DNA of 64,000 nt from Acidimicrobiia bacterium (GTDB lineage: Bacteria > Actinomycetota > Acidimicrobiia > Acidimicrobiales > AC-14), in assembly GCA_023264995.1 (NCBI GenBank), contig JAHFUR010000005.1, positions 62,001-126,000 on the forward strand, written 5' to 3'. Below, one piece after another: positions 33,919 through 45,117 of this stretch. Within the stretch, counting starts at the first letter, position 1. Each line of letters begins with the position of its first letter. The notes below the pieces were generated by a model that had not been told where the DNA came from, searched no databases, and saw only the letters and a program-made list of their open reading frames with translations. A program made the translations under genes and the position numbers.

Positions 33919-34276
33919 AGGTGCCGGTCATGCCCCGGGCCTCGTGGTCGGAGACGCCGCATACGAACCGGTAAGTGCCGGGCTTGGCCAGCTTGAGCGT
34001 GACCTTCTTGGTCTTGCCCGCGGAGGTGGGGCCGACCTCTCCGACGGCCTTGCCGTCGGCGTCGAAGACCTCGAACTCGTGGTCGGCCGAGCCGGTGTTG
34101 GTCAGGACGAACTCGACCCGCTCGCCGGCCCGGCCCGCGAAGCCGTCCATCCCGGAGAACCGGTAGTCCACCGCGCCGACGGCCACCGTGCGGTCGGCGC
34201 CGGCGCCCGAACAGGCGCCGGCCGCGGCCAGGGCGAGGGTGGGCGCCGCCGCCCATCTAAGGAGATGTGAATTCAT
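33905..34276 (-). CDS. Secreted single-domain cupredoxin
   Basis: 123 residues. N-terminal export signal of about 21 residues ending AGAC, possibly a loose lipobox. The mature part is a plastocyanin-like beta sandwich with type 1 copper ligands His66 (ADHEFEV), Cys106, His111 and Met116 (FVCGVSDHEARGM). A small electron carrier or copper-binding protein outside the membrane. A dedicated promoter with a perfect palindromic operator lies immediately before the start codon, at the 3' end of thiC. Confidence 0.82.
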   Translation of the reverse strand: MNSHLLRWAAAPTLALAAAGACSGAGADRTVAVGAVDYRFSGMDGFAGRAGERVEFVLTNTGSADHEFEVFDADGKAVGEVGPTSAGKTKKVTLKLAKPGTYRFVCGVSDHEARGMTGTFTVT

Positions 34277-34277
34277 C

Positions 34278-36100
<1,823 letters not shown>

Positions 36101-36111
36101 CCCTCAGTTTC

Positions 36112-38508
36112 TCACACCGCTCCGGCAGGGAAGGTGCTCACCCGGCGGGTCGTGCCCACGGCGAACAACCAGCCGCCCAGGAGCAGGATCAACGCCGGCG
36201 GCACCACGACCTGGGCGGCCCGGCCGAGCTGCTGGTTCTGGAAGTCGGCCGGGTTCGGGCATCGGGACGTGGGGTTGCTGCAGTACTCCACCGTCCGGAG
36301 CTGCCACCGGCCGTCGAGGGCCTTGAACACGACTTGGGTGGTCCGGGCCACCTTCGGGCCGGTGGGCACGTAGACCGCACCGTCGGCGACCCGGGCCTTC
36401 TCGTTGGTGGCGGTGGGGACCGTGGCCATCCAGGCGCCGTCGGCCCCGGCGAAGCAAAGCGGGGCGCCGGGCGTGGCCACCACCGAGAACGGCGACTCCT
36501 CGTCGATCAGCCGGATGCGGCTGCCGAACGGGTCGACGGCCTCGCCCTTGGCCAGGCAGGGGACGTCGACCGGCCGCTTGGTCACGGGCACGAGCTGGGG
36601 GGTCGTACCCCGCACGTTGCGGAAGGTGAAGGCGGCGGTGGGGTTCGGCGGGGGGTTGACCGGCAGGGTGTGGGCCGCCACGCCGGCGAGGAGCGCATCG
36701 AGCCAGGGCTTGAGCGCCTGCTCGGTGCGGACGTGTCCCGCCGGCTTCGGGTGCAGGCTGCCGTGGATCCAGTTCTTGGGGTTGACCCGCTCCAGGAACG
36801 ATCCCTGGACGGGGTTGAAGCTGAGGAAGTTCATCACGGTCGGCTTCTTTGATGGGTCGCAGATCCGGGCGCCGTCGAAGGCGAACATCTCGTCGCTGAA
36901 GAAGTAGATGCCGGCCTTCTCGGCGGCCACGCGCACCCGGTCGTTGAGCACCACCACGAACTCGGAGATGAACGCGCTCTCCTTGTCATCGAGGCGGGAC
37001 GACCCGCAGGCCCGGTCGGTCAACATGAGCGGGTACGGGACGGCGACGATGGGCACCGTCGGGTACTGGGCCTTGATGGCGTCGTACGCCTTGGCGACCT
37101 CGGTCCCGATCTGGTCGAGGTTGGTCATCCACACGTCGCGGAGCTCGTCGCAGGTCCCCGGCAGGATGCAGCCCTTGCCGATCGTGCTGAAGCCGGCGTC
37201 GTTGCCGCCGATCCCGACCAGGACCAGGCTGACCTTGGCCGGGTCGGCCGGCGGGTCCTGCAGCTGGGGCAGCTCGCCGGCGACCTTGTCGGGCGACCGG
37301 GGGGGAGCCTGGCCCTCCTTGTAGAGCTGGGCCGCCTTGGCCCCCGAACAGGCGAAGAAGTCGAGCCCCATCCCCATGTCGCGGGCCAAGAGGTAGGGGT
37401 AGGCGGTGATGGCCCGCCGGCACTCGTTCTCGGCCGGCCCCCGCACGTTGGTGCCGTCGAAGAAACGCGGCGCCCCCTCGCCGGAGATGTAGGAGTCGCC
37501 CAGCGCCAGGATGCGGTGCGCGGCATCGGGATGGGGGTCCACGCTCGTGCCGACGCCCCGGTCGAAGGTCAGCCACACGAACGCCGTGCCCACCAGGACG
37601 GCGACGACGAGGGCCTCGCCCCGCCACAGGAACGACCCGCCGACGGCGGCGACGAGCACGGCCACGATTGCCGCCGCCCCGGGCGCGGTGTTCAAGGCGC
37701 CCCGCGCCATGAAGCCGCCGGCGATGACGATGGCTAACCCGAACGCCATCGCCCATTTGCCCGTGAACGGCTTGCGCCCCAACTTGGGCCAGCCGACGCT
37801 CATGGCCATCAGCCCGAGGGCAACCAGGCCCGCTCCGACCAGGCCAGGGAGCACGGCCTTTCCACCGCTGGCGTTGAGCACCTCGCCCGCGCCGACCACG
37901 GTCACCGCCAGCCCGCCCCACGTGACCACCCGCGCACCGCGCCGCTGCTCACACGCCCGCCTCACCCCGACCTTGTAGGCCGCCAAGCCGAGGAGCGTGC
38001 CCACCAGCACCGCCCACCACGGCCCACCGGCGACCGCCCGCCACACCCCGAGGGCCATCAGGAGGAGGCCGGCCGGCGCCCACCACCAGTGCCCGCCCTC
38101 GCCCTGGGAGCGCAACCAGCCACCCACCGGGAGGAGGCCGACGATGGCGACGAGCGAACCGAGCGCGGCCGCGGCGGCCGAGTTCTCGGCGAACGCGCCG
38201 GCGATGACCCCACCGCCGGCGCCGGTGACGACCACGCCGATCGCCAACCACCGGAGCGGATGGCGGTCGGTCTCGGTACGAAGGCGGTCGTGAAGGGCCG
38301 TCAGCCCGGCCACGGCGACGACGACGCCGATGAGGCCCCAGACCACGCTGAGGGTGCGCACGGCGACGGCGAGGAGGTCGCTGCCGAGCACCATCAGCAC
38401 AAGGGCCAAGGCCAGGCACTCCGTGGGGGAACGGCGGGCCCAGCTCCGTGCCGCATCCGTGCGGGCGTCGACCCGCCCGAGCACTCCCGTCCGCCTCATT
38501 TCGTCCAC
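36112..38508 (-). CDS. Multi-pass membrane protein with extracellular SGNH/GDSL hydrolase domain
   Basis: 798 residues. The N-terminal 320 residues contain about ten hydrophobic segments (for example LALALVLMVLGSDLLAVAV). Then an SGNH hydrolase: block I ALGDSYISGEGA near residue 338, block III VLVGIGGNDAG, and a C-terminal HPKPAGH with the catalytic His. A further domain of about 130 residues and a last membrane helix (VVPPALILLLGGWLFAVG) follow. Likely a cell-surface esterase, perhaps acting on wall or lipid acyl groups. The MDE start at 38508 and MRR at 38496 are both possible. Ends 12 bp before the TPP riboswitch. Confidence 0.8.
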   Translation of the reverse strand: MDEMRRTGVLGRVDARTDAARSWARRSPTECLALALVLMVLGSDLLAVAVRTLSVVWGLIGVVVAVAGLTALHDRLRTETDRHPLRWLAIGVVVTGAGGGVIAGAFAENSAAAAALGSLVAIVGLLPVGGWLRSQGEGGHWWWAPAGLLLMALGVWRAVAGGPWWAVLVGTLLGLAAYKVGVRRACEQRRGARVVTWGGLAVTVVGAGEVLNASGGKAVLPGLVGAGLVALGLMAMSVGWPKLGRKPFTGKWAMAFGLAIVIAGGFMARGALNTAPGAAAIVAVLVAAVGGSFLWRGEALVVAVLVGTAFVWLTFDRGVGTSVDPHPDAAHRILALGDSYISGEGAPRFFDGTNVRGPAENECRRAITAYPYLLARDMGMGLDFFACSGAKAAQLYKEGQAPPRSPDKVAGELPQLQDPPADPAKVSLVLVGIGGNDAGFSTIGKGCILPGTCDELRDVWMTNLDQIGTEVAKAYDAIKAQYPTVPIVAVPYPLMLTDRACGSSRLDDKESAFISEFVVVLNDRVRVAAEKAGIYFFSDEMFAFDGARICDPSKKPTVMNFLSFNPVQGSFLERVNPKNWIHGSLHPKPAGHVRTEQALKPWLDALLAGVAAHTLPVNPPPNPTAAFTFRNVRGTTPQLVPVTKRPVDVPCLAKGEAVDPFGSRIRLIDEESPFSVVATPGAPLCFAGADGAWMATVPTATNEKARVADGAVYVPTGPKVARTTQVVFKALDGRWQLRTVEYCSNPTSRCPNPADFQNQQLGRAAQVVVPPALILLLGGWLFAVGTTRRVSTFPAGAV

Positions 38509-38538
38509 CGGCGCGGGAGGCTACCCGGCGCCGTCGGC

Positions 38539-39573
38539 CTACGCCCCGACGACCGACGTCGGCAGCGCGGCCAGGCGTTTGGCGAACACCCCCACGATGC
38601 CCTGGATGCTCGTCTGGCCCTCGACCGGGAGCTGCGGGCCGTCGGCCTGGGTGAAGTACACGCCGAGCAGGGCCCGGCCCCGCCGCAGGTAGACGGCCAC
38701 CGTGTGCGACAGCTGCCCGGCGCCGTCGTCGCTGGTGAGGTCGTAGGCCTGACGGGTCACCGACGGGGTCTGGGGCCACGCGCTGTCCGGCGGCGGGTTG
38801 AAGGTGGTGATGACCGGCGGTTGGCCGGCCGGGCCGGGCACGGGGGTCGACGGGCAGGCCGCGGTCACCGACCGCAGCTCGGTGAAGGCCTGGGTGGTCC
38901 CTCCGGAGTCGCCGTAGAGCACCGCCTCGGTGCTGAGGGCGATGTGCCCCTGGTTGTCAAGGACGGTGTCCTGGAGCCGGGCCACCCGGCGGGACTCGCT
39001 CGGGTACGTGCCGTTGCACAGGTCGAGGGTGGGCTGGCCGAGGCCGGCGCCGCCCTGGAAGATGACGACCGAAGCCGACGCCGGCACGTCCTCCGGCTTG
39101 ACGACGACGGCCATGAGCGCCGCGGTCGACGGGTCGTTGTTCTGGGTGGACGGGATGGTGGGGAGCGGCAGCGTCGAGCGGGGGTCCAGCGACACCTCGG
39201 GCACCGAGGTGGCCGGCGACGCCGACGGCTTCGAGGGCGAGCGGGTCGACAGCACCACGCCGACCACGCCGACCAGCAGCCCGACGACCACGGCCAGGGC
39301 CCACTTCACCGGCCGCTGCGGTCGCTTCGCCGGCGCCGGCGCCGACGTCGGCCACGCCGACCGGGGCGCGACCGGGTCGGGGAGCCGGTGGCCAGGGGGC
39401 AGGGTGAGGACGTCGAGGGGTGGCGGGTGGTCGACCGGGACGGCGTCGCTGGTGGCGTAGGTCCACGACGAACCGGTCCAGTAGCGGCGCCGGGCCGGCG
39501 TCATGGGATCGGGGTACCAGCCGGGGTAGGCCCGGGCCGTGGGGAGGTCACCTCCGTCGGTCATGCCCCCCAT
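38539..39573 (-). CDS. DUF2510 membrane-anchored protein with extracellular sensor-like domain
   Basis: 344 residues (ATG 39573; ATG 39564 preceded by a G-rich stretch is an alternative). N-terminal DUF2510 motif YPGWYPDPMTP followed by RRRYWTGSSW, then a Pro-rich linker, one membrane segment (ALAVVVGLLVGVVGVVL) near residue 100, and an outer domain of about 220 residues with paired Cys (DLCNGTYPSESRR, VTAACPSTP) similar in layout to PknH-type sensor domains. Role unknown. Same strand as the SGNH hydrolase gene, 30 bp upstream of it. Confidence 0.75.
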   Translation of the reverse strand: MGGMTDGGDLPTARAYPGWYPDPMTPARRRYWTGSSWTYATSDAVPVDHPPPLDVLTLPPGHRLPDPVAPRSAWPTSAPAPAKRPQRPVKWALAVVVGLLVGVVGVVLSTRSPSKPSASPATSVPEVSLDPRSTLPLPTIPSTQNNDPSTAALMAVVVKPEDVPASASVVIFQGGAGLGQPTLDLCNGTYPSESRRVARLQDTVLDNQGHIALSTEAVLYGDSGGTTQAFTELRSVTAACPSTPVPGPAGQPPVITTFNPPPDSAWPQTPSVTRQAYDLTSDDGAGQLSHTVAVYLRRGRALLGVYFTQADGPQLPVEGQTSIQGIVGVFAKRLAALPTSVVGA

Positions 39574-39651
39574 CCTGTACCCCGCGAGCGACCGGTACTG
39601 GTCGTCCCGCCGCCTGGGGTACCTCCGGGGCCGGCGGTAGGGTCGTCAGCG

Positions 39652-40659
39652 GTGAACACCTCCCTGCTCGACGCGTGCTGGGGTAAGCCCGTCGAGCGGT
39701 TGCCGGTGTGGTTCATGCGCCAGGCCGGCCGCTGCTTGCCCGAGTACCGGGCGCTGCGGGAGAAGCACGGCATGTTCGACATCTTCCGCGCCCCGGAGCT
39801 GGCCGCCGAGGTGACCATGCAGCCCGTGCGCCGGCTGGGGGTCGACGCCGCCATCCTGTTCTCCGACATCGTCGTGCCCCTCGCCGCGGTCGGCATCGAG
39901 ATCGACCTGCAACCCGGCCCCGTCCTGGCCCGGCCTTTCCGGTCGGCGGCCGACCTGGCCCGGCTCCGCCCGCTCGAGCCCGAAGCCGACATGCCCTACG
40001 TGCTCGACACCGTCCGGCTGCTGGCCGGGGAGCTCGACGTGCCCGTCATCGGCTTCGCCGGCGCCCCCTTTACCCTGGCCAGCTACCTGGTCGAGGGAGG
40101 CTCGTCGAAGACCCTCGGCCGCACCAAGGCGGTCATGCACGCCGATCCCGCCTTCTGGGCCGAGCTGCTCGACCGGCTGGCCGGCATCGTCGTGGCCTCG
40201 CTGCGGGCCCAGGTGGCGGCCGGCGCCCGCGCCGTCCAGGTCTTCGACTCGTGGGCCGGCTTCCTCAGCCCGGCCGACTACCGGCGCTCGGTGCTCCCCG
40301 CCACCCGGAAGATCTTCGCCGGCCTGGCCGACCTGGGCGTGCCCCGCATCCACTTCGGCGTGGGCACCGGCGAGCTGCTGGAGCTGCTGGCCGAGGCGGG
40401 GGCCGACGTCGTCGGCGTCGACTGGCGGGTCCCGCTTGACCGCGCCCGGGCCCGGCTGGGCGACCACGTCGCCGTGCAGGGCAACCTGGACCCGGCGGTG
40501 TGCCTGGCGCCGTGGGAGGTCGTGGCCCGCGAGGCCACCGGCGTCCTCGAGGCCAACGGGGGGCGCCCGGGCCACATCTTCAACCTCGGGTGGGGCGTGC
40601 TCCCCGAGACCGACCCCGACATCCTGCGCCGGCTGGTCGACTTCGTCCATGGTGACTGA
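39652..40659 (+). CDS. hemE: Uroporphyrinogen III decarboxylase
   Basis: 335 residues from GTG 39652. Converts uroporphyrinogen III to coproporphyrinogen III. Signatures: PVWFMRQAGRCLPEYR near residues 17-32, AILFSDIVVPLAAVGIEID in parts, GFAGAPFTLASYLVEGG, and C-terminal GHIFNLGWGVLPETDPD with the conserved His. First gene of the hemE-hemH-hemY run; the next start lies 11 bp inside this gene. Confidence 0.96.
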   Translation: MNTSLLDACWGKPVERLPVWFMRQAGRCLPEYRALREKHGMFDIFRAPELAAEVTMQPVRRLGVDAAILFSDIVVPLAAVGIEIDLQPGPVLARPFRSAADLARLRPLEPEADMPYVLDTVRLLAGELDVPVIGFAGAPFTLASYLVEGGSSKTLGRTKAVMHADPAFWAELLDRLAGIVVASLRAQVAAGARAVQVFDSWAGFLSPADYRRSVLPATRKIFAGLADLGVPRIHFGVGTGELLELLAEAGADVVGVDWRVPLDRARARLGDHVAVQGNLDPAVCLAPWEVVAREATGVLEANGGRPGHIFNLGWGVLPETDPDILRRLVDFVHGD

Positions 40660-41569
40660 CCGGACGGCGCCGGTCGGCGTCCTGCTCATGGCATACGGCA
40701 CGCCGGCGGCGCCGGCCGACGTCGAGGCGTACTACACCCATGTCCGGCGAGGACGGCCGCCCACCGAGGAACAGTTGGCCGACCTTCGCCGGCGCTATGA
40801 GGCCATCGGCGGCACGTCGCCCCTCCTGGCCCGCACTCGGGAGCAGGCGGCCGGGCTCCAGGCCGCCCTGGGCGACGGCTACCACGTCGAGCTGGGCATG
40901 AAGCATGCGCCACCGTTCATCGAGGACGGCGTGGCCGCCCTGGTCGCCGCGGGGATGACCCGGATCGTCGGCCTGGTGCTCGCGCCGCACTACTCGGCCC
41001 TGTCGGTGGGCGAGTACGCCACGCGGGCCGAGGCCGCCGCGGCCGGCGCCGGCGCGGCCCTGACCATGGTGCGGTCCTGGCACCTGGCCCCGGGCTACCT
41101 CGACCTGCTGGCCGGCTTCGTCCGGGCCGAGCTGGCCGGCCTCAGCGCCGAGCCGGTCGAGGTGGTCTTCACTGCCCACAGCCTGCCGACGCGCATCCTC
41201 GCCCTGGGCGACCCCTACCCCGACCAGCTCGCCGAGACGGCCCGGGCGGTCGCCGGCCGAGCCGGCGTGGGCCGGTGGTCGGTCGGGTGGCAGAGCGCGG
41301 GCCGCACACCCGAACCGTGGATCGGGCCCGACGTGCTCACCGTCCTGCCAGCGCTCGTCGAGGCCGGCGCCGCCGGCGTGGTCGTGTGCGCCGCCGGGTT
41401 CGTGTCCGACCACTTGGAGGTCCTCTACGACCTCGACATCGAGGCCCGGGCCGCGGCCGACCGGCTGGGGCTGGCCTTCACCCGCACCCCGTCACTGAAC
41501 GCCCAGCCCGAGTTCTGCGCCACCCTCGCCGAGGTCGTCCGGGGTGTGGACGTGGGGCGCGATGCCTGA
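40649..41569 (+). CDS. hemH: Ferrochelatase, probably coproporphyrin III type (CpfC)
   Basis: 306 residues; ATG 40649 or GTG 40652, both overlapping the hemE end. Inserts Fe2+ into porphyrin. LLMAYGTPAAPADVEAYYTHVRRG is interrupted by normal family spacing; PHYSALSVGEY and VVFTAHSLPTRI hold the metal-binding residues, and WIGPDVLTVL and AAGFVSDHLEVLYDLDIEA complete the family pattern. In actinobacteria the enzyme acts on coproporphyrin III in the coproporphyrin-dependent pathway, which is inferred here from lineage and from the HemY neighbour. Confidence 0.93.
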   Translation: MVTDRTAPVGVLLMAYGTPAAPADVEAYYTHVRRGRPPTEEQLADLRRRYEAIGGTSPLLARTREQAAGLQAALGDGYHVELGMKHAPPFIEDGVAALVAAGMTRIVGLVLAPHYSALSVGEYATRAEAAAAGAGAALTMVRSWHLAPGYLDLLAGFVRAELAGLSAEPVEVVFTAHSLPTRILALGDPYPDQLAETARAVAGRAGVGRWSVGWQSAGRTPEPWIGPDVLTVLPALVEAGAAGVVVCAAGFVSDHLEVLYDLDIEARAAADRLGLAFTRTPSLNAQPEFCATLAEVVRGVDVGRDA

Positions 41570-42947
41570 ACCGAGGCGGGTCGCCGTGGTCGGCGGGGGC
41601 ATCACCGGCCTGGCCACCGCCTACTTCCTGCGCCAGTCCGGCCTCGACGTCACCCTCATCGAGGCCGGCGACAGCCTGGGCGGGAAGATCCAGACCCTCG
41701 AGCTGGCCGGCGTCCCGGTCGAGGCCGGGCCCGACACCTTCCTGGCCCGGGTCCCGTGGGCCGTGGACCTCTGCCGCCAGCTCGGCCTGGGCGACGACCT
41801 CGTCGCCCCGGCCACGGGGAAGGCGTGGCTCTGGATCGGTGACCGCCTCCGGCCCCTGCCCGAGCGCCACGTCCTGGGCGTGCCCACCGCCCTCCGCCCC
41901 CTGGTCCGCTCCGCTGTGCTGTCGCCGGCCGGGGTGGCCCGGGCCGCCCTCGACCTGGTGCTCCCGCCGACCTCGGCCGGGCCCGACCCGTCGGTAGCCG
42001 CCGTCGTCGGCCGGCGCATGGGCCGCCAGGTCGTCGACCGCCTGGTCGACCCGCTGGTCGGCGGCATCAACGCCGGCCGGGCCGACATGCTCAGCCTGGC
42101 CGCCACCGCCCGCCCCATCGCCGACGGCGCGGCCCGGTCCCGCAGCCTGGTGCTCGGGCTCCGCCGGGCGGCGCCGGGGCCGGGCGGGCCGGTGTTCCTC
42201 GGCCTGGTCGGGGGCCTGCACCGCCTGGTCGACCGGCTGGCCGAGGAGGCCGGCGCCGCCGACGTCCGCACCGCCACGACCGTCACCGCCATCGCCACCG
42301 GGGCCGGCGGGTACAAGGTCGAGTGCGCCCCCGGGCCCCATGTCGAAGTCGAGACGGTGGTCCTGACCGTCCCGTCGTTCGCGGCCGCCGGGATGCTGGC
42401 GGCGCTCTCGCCGCTGAGCGCCGGGCACCTGGGCGCCATCCGCCATGCGTCGGTCGTCACCGCCACCCTGGCCTACGCACCGTCGGCACTGGCCCGTCCC
42501 CTGGAGGGCGCCGGCATGCTCGTGCCGCGCGTCGAAGGCCGGCTCATCACGGCCTGCACCTGGTCGACCACCAAGTGGCCGGCGCTGGCGGCAAGCGGCA
42601 TGGTGCTGCTGCGGGCCTCGGCCGGGCGCGACGGCGACAGCCGGGCCATGGACCTCGACGACACCGAGCTGGTACGCCGGGTGCACGGTGAGCTGGCCGA
42701 GGCACTCGGGTTGCGCGAACCCCCGCAGGCGTCACTCGTGTCGCGCTGGGCGCGGGGCTTCCCTCAGTACGACGTCGGCCACCAGGCCCGGGTCGACGCC
42801 ATCGAAGCCGCGCTGGCCGCTGACGCGCCGGGCGTACTGGTGGCCGGCGCCTCCTACCGAGGCCTGGGCATCGCCGCCTGCGTGGAGCAAGCCCGACGGG
42901 CCGCTGGGCTGGTCACGGCCCCCGGCCCGGTGGCTGCGCCCGGCTAG
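41562..42947 (+). CDS. hemY: Coproporphyrinogen/protoporphyrinogen oxidase (HemY/CgoX type)
   Basis: 461 residues from ATG 41562 (GTG 41544 would add six). FAD motif VVGGGITGLATAYFL at residues 7-21, GGKIQTLELAGVPVEAGPD region, DPLVGGINAGRADMLS, and C-terminal VAGASYRGLGIAACVEQ. Oxygen-dependent enzyme that oxidises coproporphyrinogen to coproporphyrin in Gram-positive bacteria. The TAG stop is the TAG of a CTAG that is the target duplication of the IS element that follows. The hemQ gene expected for this pathway is not in the window. Confidence 0.93.
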   Translation: MPEPRRVAVVGGGITGLATAYFLRQSGLDVTLIEAGDSLGGKIQTLELAGVPVEAGPDTFLARVPWAVDLCRQLGLGDDLVAPATGKAWLWIGDRLRPLPERHVLGVPTALRPLVRSAVLSPAGVARAALDLVLPPTSAGPDPSVAAVVGRRMGRQVVDRLVDPLVGGINAGRADMLSLAATARPIADGAARSRSLVLGLRRAAPGPGGPVFLGLVGGLHRLVDRLAEEAGAADVRTATTVTAIATGAGGYKVECAPGPHVEVETVVLTVPSFAAAGMLAALSPLSAGHLGAIRHASVVTATLAYAPSALARPLEGAGMLVPRVEGRLITACTWSTTKWPALAASGMVLLRASAGRDGDSRAMDLDDTELVRRVHGELAEALGLREPPQASLVSRWARGFPQYDVGHQARVDAIEAALAADAPGVLVAGASYRGLGIAACVEQARRAAGLVTAPGPVAAPG

Positions 42948-44736
42948 CTACTTCCTGGTGAAGAAGTCGGACCGGAAACCGTTGCAGGACAACGGTTTGC
43001 GCTCCTGAGGATCCCCCAGTTCCGACCCGAATGTCGTCATGATGGCCTCAACCCCTTATTGCGGAAGGGATTGAGACCATCGTGTACAGAACCTACGGCC
43101 CCGGGCCGAGCCTGTGGGAGTCGTTGTTGCCCGAGCCGGCGTTGCGGATGCCGGCCGAGCTGGTCCGGGTGGATGCGTTGCTGGACGATCCGGTGTTCTT
43201 CGAGCCGTTCCGGCCGTTCTTCCATCCCGTCGCCGGCCGGCCCTCCACGCCGATCGAGACCTACCTGCGCCTCATGTTCCTGAAGTACCGCTACAAGCTC
43301 GGCTTCGAGTCGCTGTGCCGGGAGGTGGCCGACTCCGTGTCGTGGTCGAGGTTCTGCCGCATCCCCCTGGGCGGTCGGGTGCCGGATGCCTCGACGCTCA
43401 AGAAGCTCACCACCCGGTGCGGGGAAACCGCGGTGGCCGCCCTCAACCATGCGCTGCTGGCCAAGGCCGCGCAGGCCAAGGTGCTCAGGACCGACAAGGT
43501 CAGAGGCGACACCACCGTCGTCCCCGCCGACGTGGCCTACCCGACCGACTCGGGGCTCATGGCCCGGGGGGTGGCCCGCATGGTCGCCCTGGTGGCGGTG
43601 CTGCACGGCCTGGGCCTGGCGTCGCGCACCACGATGCGCGACCGGGGCCGCTCCCTGCGCCGGCGGGCCCATGACATCGGGGCCTGGCTGCGCCGGCGCT
43701 CCGACGAGGCGAAGGAGGAGGCCAAGGCCATCACCGGCGAGATGGCGACGATCGCCGAACTGTCCCTCGCCGAGGCCCGCCACGTGGCCACCAACGCCCG
43801 CCGGGGCATCGCCAAGGCCGGGGACCGGGCGAGCGGCAAGGCCAGGGCGACGCTGGCCGAACTGGAGCTGACGATCGCCCGGCTGGAGCGGGTGGTCGAC
43901 CAGACCAAGCTGCGCCTGGCCGGCACGATGCCCGAGGGCTCGACCCGCCTGGTCAGCCTGCACGACCCCGACGCCCGGCCCATCGCCAAGGGACGCCTGG
44001 GCCGGCCGGTGGAGTTCGGCTACCTGGCCCAGGTGCTCGACAACGCCGACGGGGTGGTGCTCGACCACCGCGTCATGGTCGGCAACCCCCCGGACGGGCC
44101 GTTGCTGGCTCCGGCGATCGCCCGCATCAAGGCCCTCGCCGGTCGGGCCCCCAGAGCGGTCACCGCCGACCGTGGCTACGGCGAGGCCAAGGTCCAGGTC
44201 GCTCTCGAAGAACTCGGCGTCAAGGTCGTGGCCATCGTGCGCAAGGGCCGCCCGGGCGCCGCCCGCCAGCAGGTCCAGCGCCGGCGCAGCTTCGTCAAGC
44301 TCATCAAGTGGCGCACCGGCTGTGAGGCCCGCGTCGCCTGCATGAAGCGCGACTTCGGCTGGTCCCGCAGTCTCATGGACGGCATCGACGGGACCCGCAC
44401 CTGGTGCGGCTGGGGCGTGCTGGTTCACAACTCGGTCAAGATCAGCGGCCTTCTCGACGCCAAGGACCAGCCCCCGGCGCCCACGCCGCCACGCCCTTCG
44501 TCACCTCGTCCCGGCGCAGCCAAGGCACCACCACGAACTGATCCACCACGCCGCCTACCGCTCTCTGCCTGACCTCCGCCCTCCGTCCCGGCCACCGCGC
44601 CTCTCCGAGCCCGATCAGGGCAACGAGGGAGCGGAAAGGCCCGGAGGACGGACGCAGGACAGGGAAATTCGCCCTCGGAGGGCGCGTTCACGGCGCGTGG
44701 GCCGGCGTCCCCGTCCAGTTCTTCACTAGGAAGTAG
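42948..44736 (+). mobile_element. Complete insertion sequence, 1789 bp, with CTAG target duplication
   Basis: Terminal inverted repeats ctacttcctggtgaagaa (42948-42965) and its complement ttcttcactaggaagtag (44719-44736) match at 17 of 18 positions. CTAG flanks both sides (42944-42947 and 44737-44740), a 4-bp YTAR-type duplication as in IS5-like elements. One DDE transposase gene fills most of the element. The left end carries a 9-bp perfect hairpin (aaaccgttg / caacggttt, 42976-42998) and an 9-of-10 inverted repeat just before the transposase start. The right 164 bp have no gene. Intact ends suggest recent insertion. Confidence 0.9.
43082..44572 (+). CDS. DDE transposase of the IS element (IS5/ISNCY-like)
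   Basis: 496 residues, GTG start. N-terminal DUF772-type domain (TYLRLMFLKYRYKLGFESL), acidic residues at VRGDTTVVPAD, VTADRGYGEAK and CEARVACMKRDFGW as a probable DDE triad, and a charged helical insert (SDEAKEEAKAITGEMATIAE). The C-terminal 40 residues are Pro-rich (PPAPTPPRPSSPRP). It appears full length and undamaged. I place it near IS5/ISNCY elements from the YTAR-type duplication and domain order, not from a database match. Confidence 0.88.
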   Translation: MYRTYGPGPSLWESLLPEPALRMPAELVRVDALLDDPVFFEPFRPFFHPVAGRPSTPIETYLRLMFLKYRYKLGFESLCREVADSVSWSRFCRIPLGGRVPDASTLKKLTTRCGETAVAALNHALLAKAAQAKVLRTDKVRGDTTVVPADVAYPTDSGLMARGVARMVALVAVLHGLGLASRTTMRDRGRSLRRRAHDIGAWLRRRSDEAKEEAKAITGEMATIAELSLAEARHVATNARRGIAKAGDRASGKARATLAELELTIARLERVVDQTKLRLAGTMPEGSTRLVSLHDPDARPIAKGRLGRPVEFGYLAQVLDNADGVVLDHRVMVGNPPDGPLLAPAIARIKALAGRAPRAVTADRGYGEAKVQVALEELGVKVVAIVRKGRPGAARQQVQRRRSFVKLIKWRTGCEARVACMKRDFGWSRSLMDGIDGTRTWCGWGVLVHNSVKISGLLDAKDQPPAPTPPRPSSPRPGAAKAPPRTDPPRRLPLSA

Positions 44737-45117
44737 CTAGAACTGGTCCAGCAGGTCCGCCAGATCATTGATGAGGTCAGCGAACCGATCGCCGAAGTCG
44801 TCCAGCCGGTCGATCAAGCGGCGGATCTCGTCGTGCAGACCGCTGTACTGCACTGGCATCGTCGGCGGCGGGGTACTCGTCGGCGGGGGCATCGTGGGCG
44901 GCGGGGTGGTCGTCGGCACGGGCATCGTCGGCGGCGGGATCGTCGGGTTGGGGAACACCGGCAGCGTCGGCGGCGGGATCGTGAACGTCGGGAACGTGAA
45001 ATCGGGCGGGAGCGTCGGCGGCGGGGGGATCTGGGCAACGGCCGACGAGCGCGCCAGCCCCGCCACTCCCGCACCGACAGCCGCCAACACCGCCATGCGC
45101 CGACGCCACGCCTGCAT
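44737..45117 (-). CDS. Secreted proline-rich protein
   Basis: 126 residues from ATG 45117 (MQAWRRRMAVLAAVGAGVAG). Signal peptide, probable cleavage after AVA near residue 28. Then a run of PPPTLP, PPPTMP and TTTPPPT repeats over about 60 residues, and a C-terminal helical segment (EIRRLIDRLDDFGDRFADL) rich in Asp, Leu and Phe. Function unknown; a wall-spanning stalk is a reasonable guess. Its TAG stop lies in the right CTAG flank of the IS, so the IS did not truncate it. Confidence 0.68.
   Translation of the reverse strand: MQAWRRRMAVLAAVGAGVAGLARSSAVAQIPPPPTLPPDFTFPTFTIPPPTLPVFPNPTIPPPTMPVPTTTPPPTMPPPTSTPPPTMPVQYSGLHDEIRRLIDRLDDFGDRFADLINDLADLLDQF

Noticed and set aside
44877..45020. Intergenic DNA repeat of ggcggcggg units
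   Set aside because: This is the coding sequence for the Pro-Pro-Pro-Thr repeats of the secreted protein, not a separate DNA repeat.
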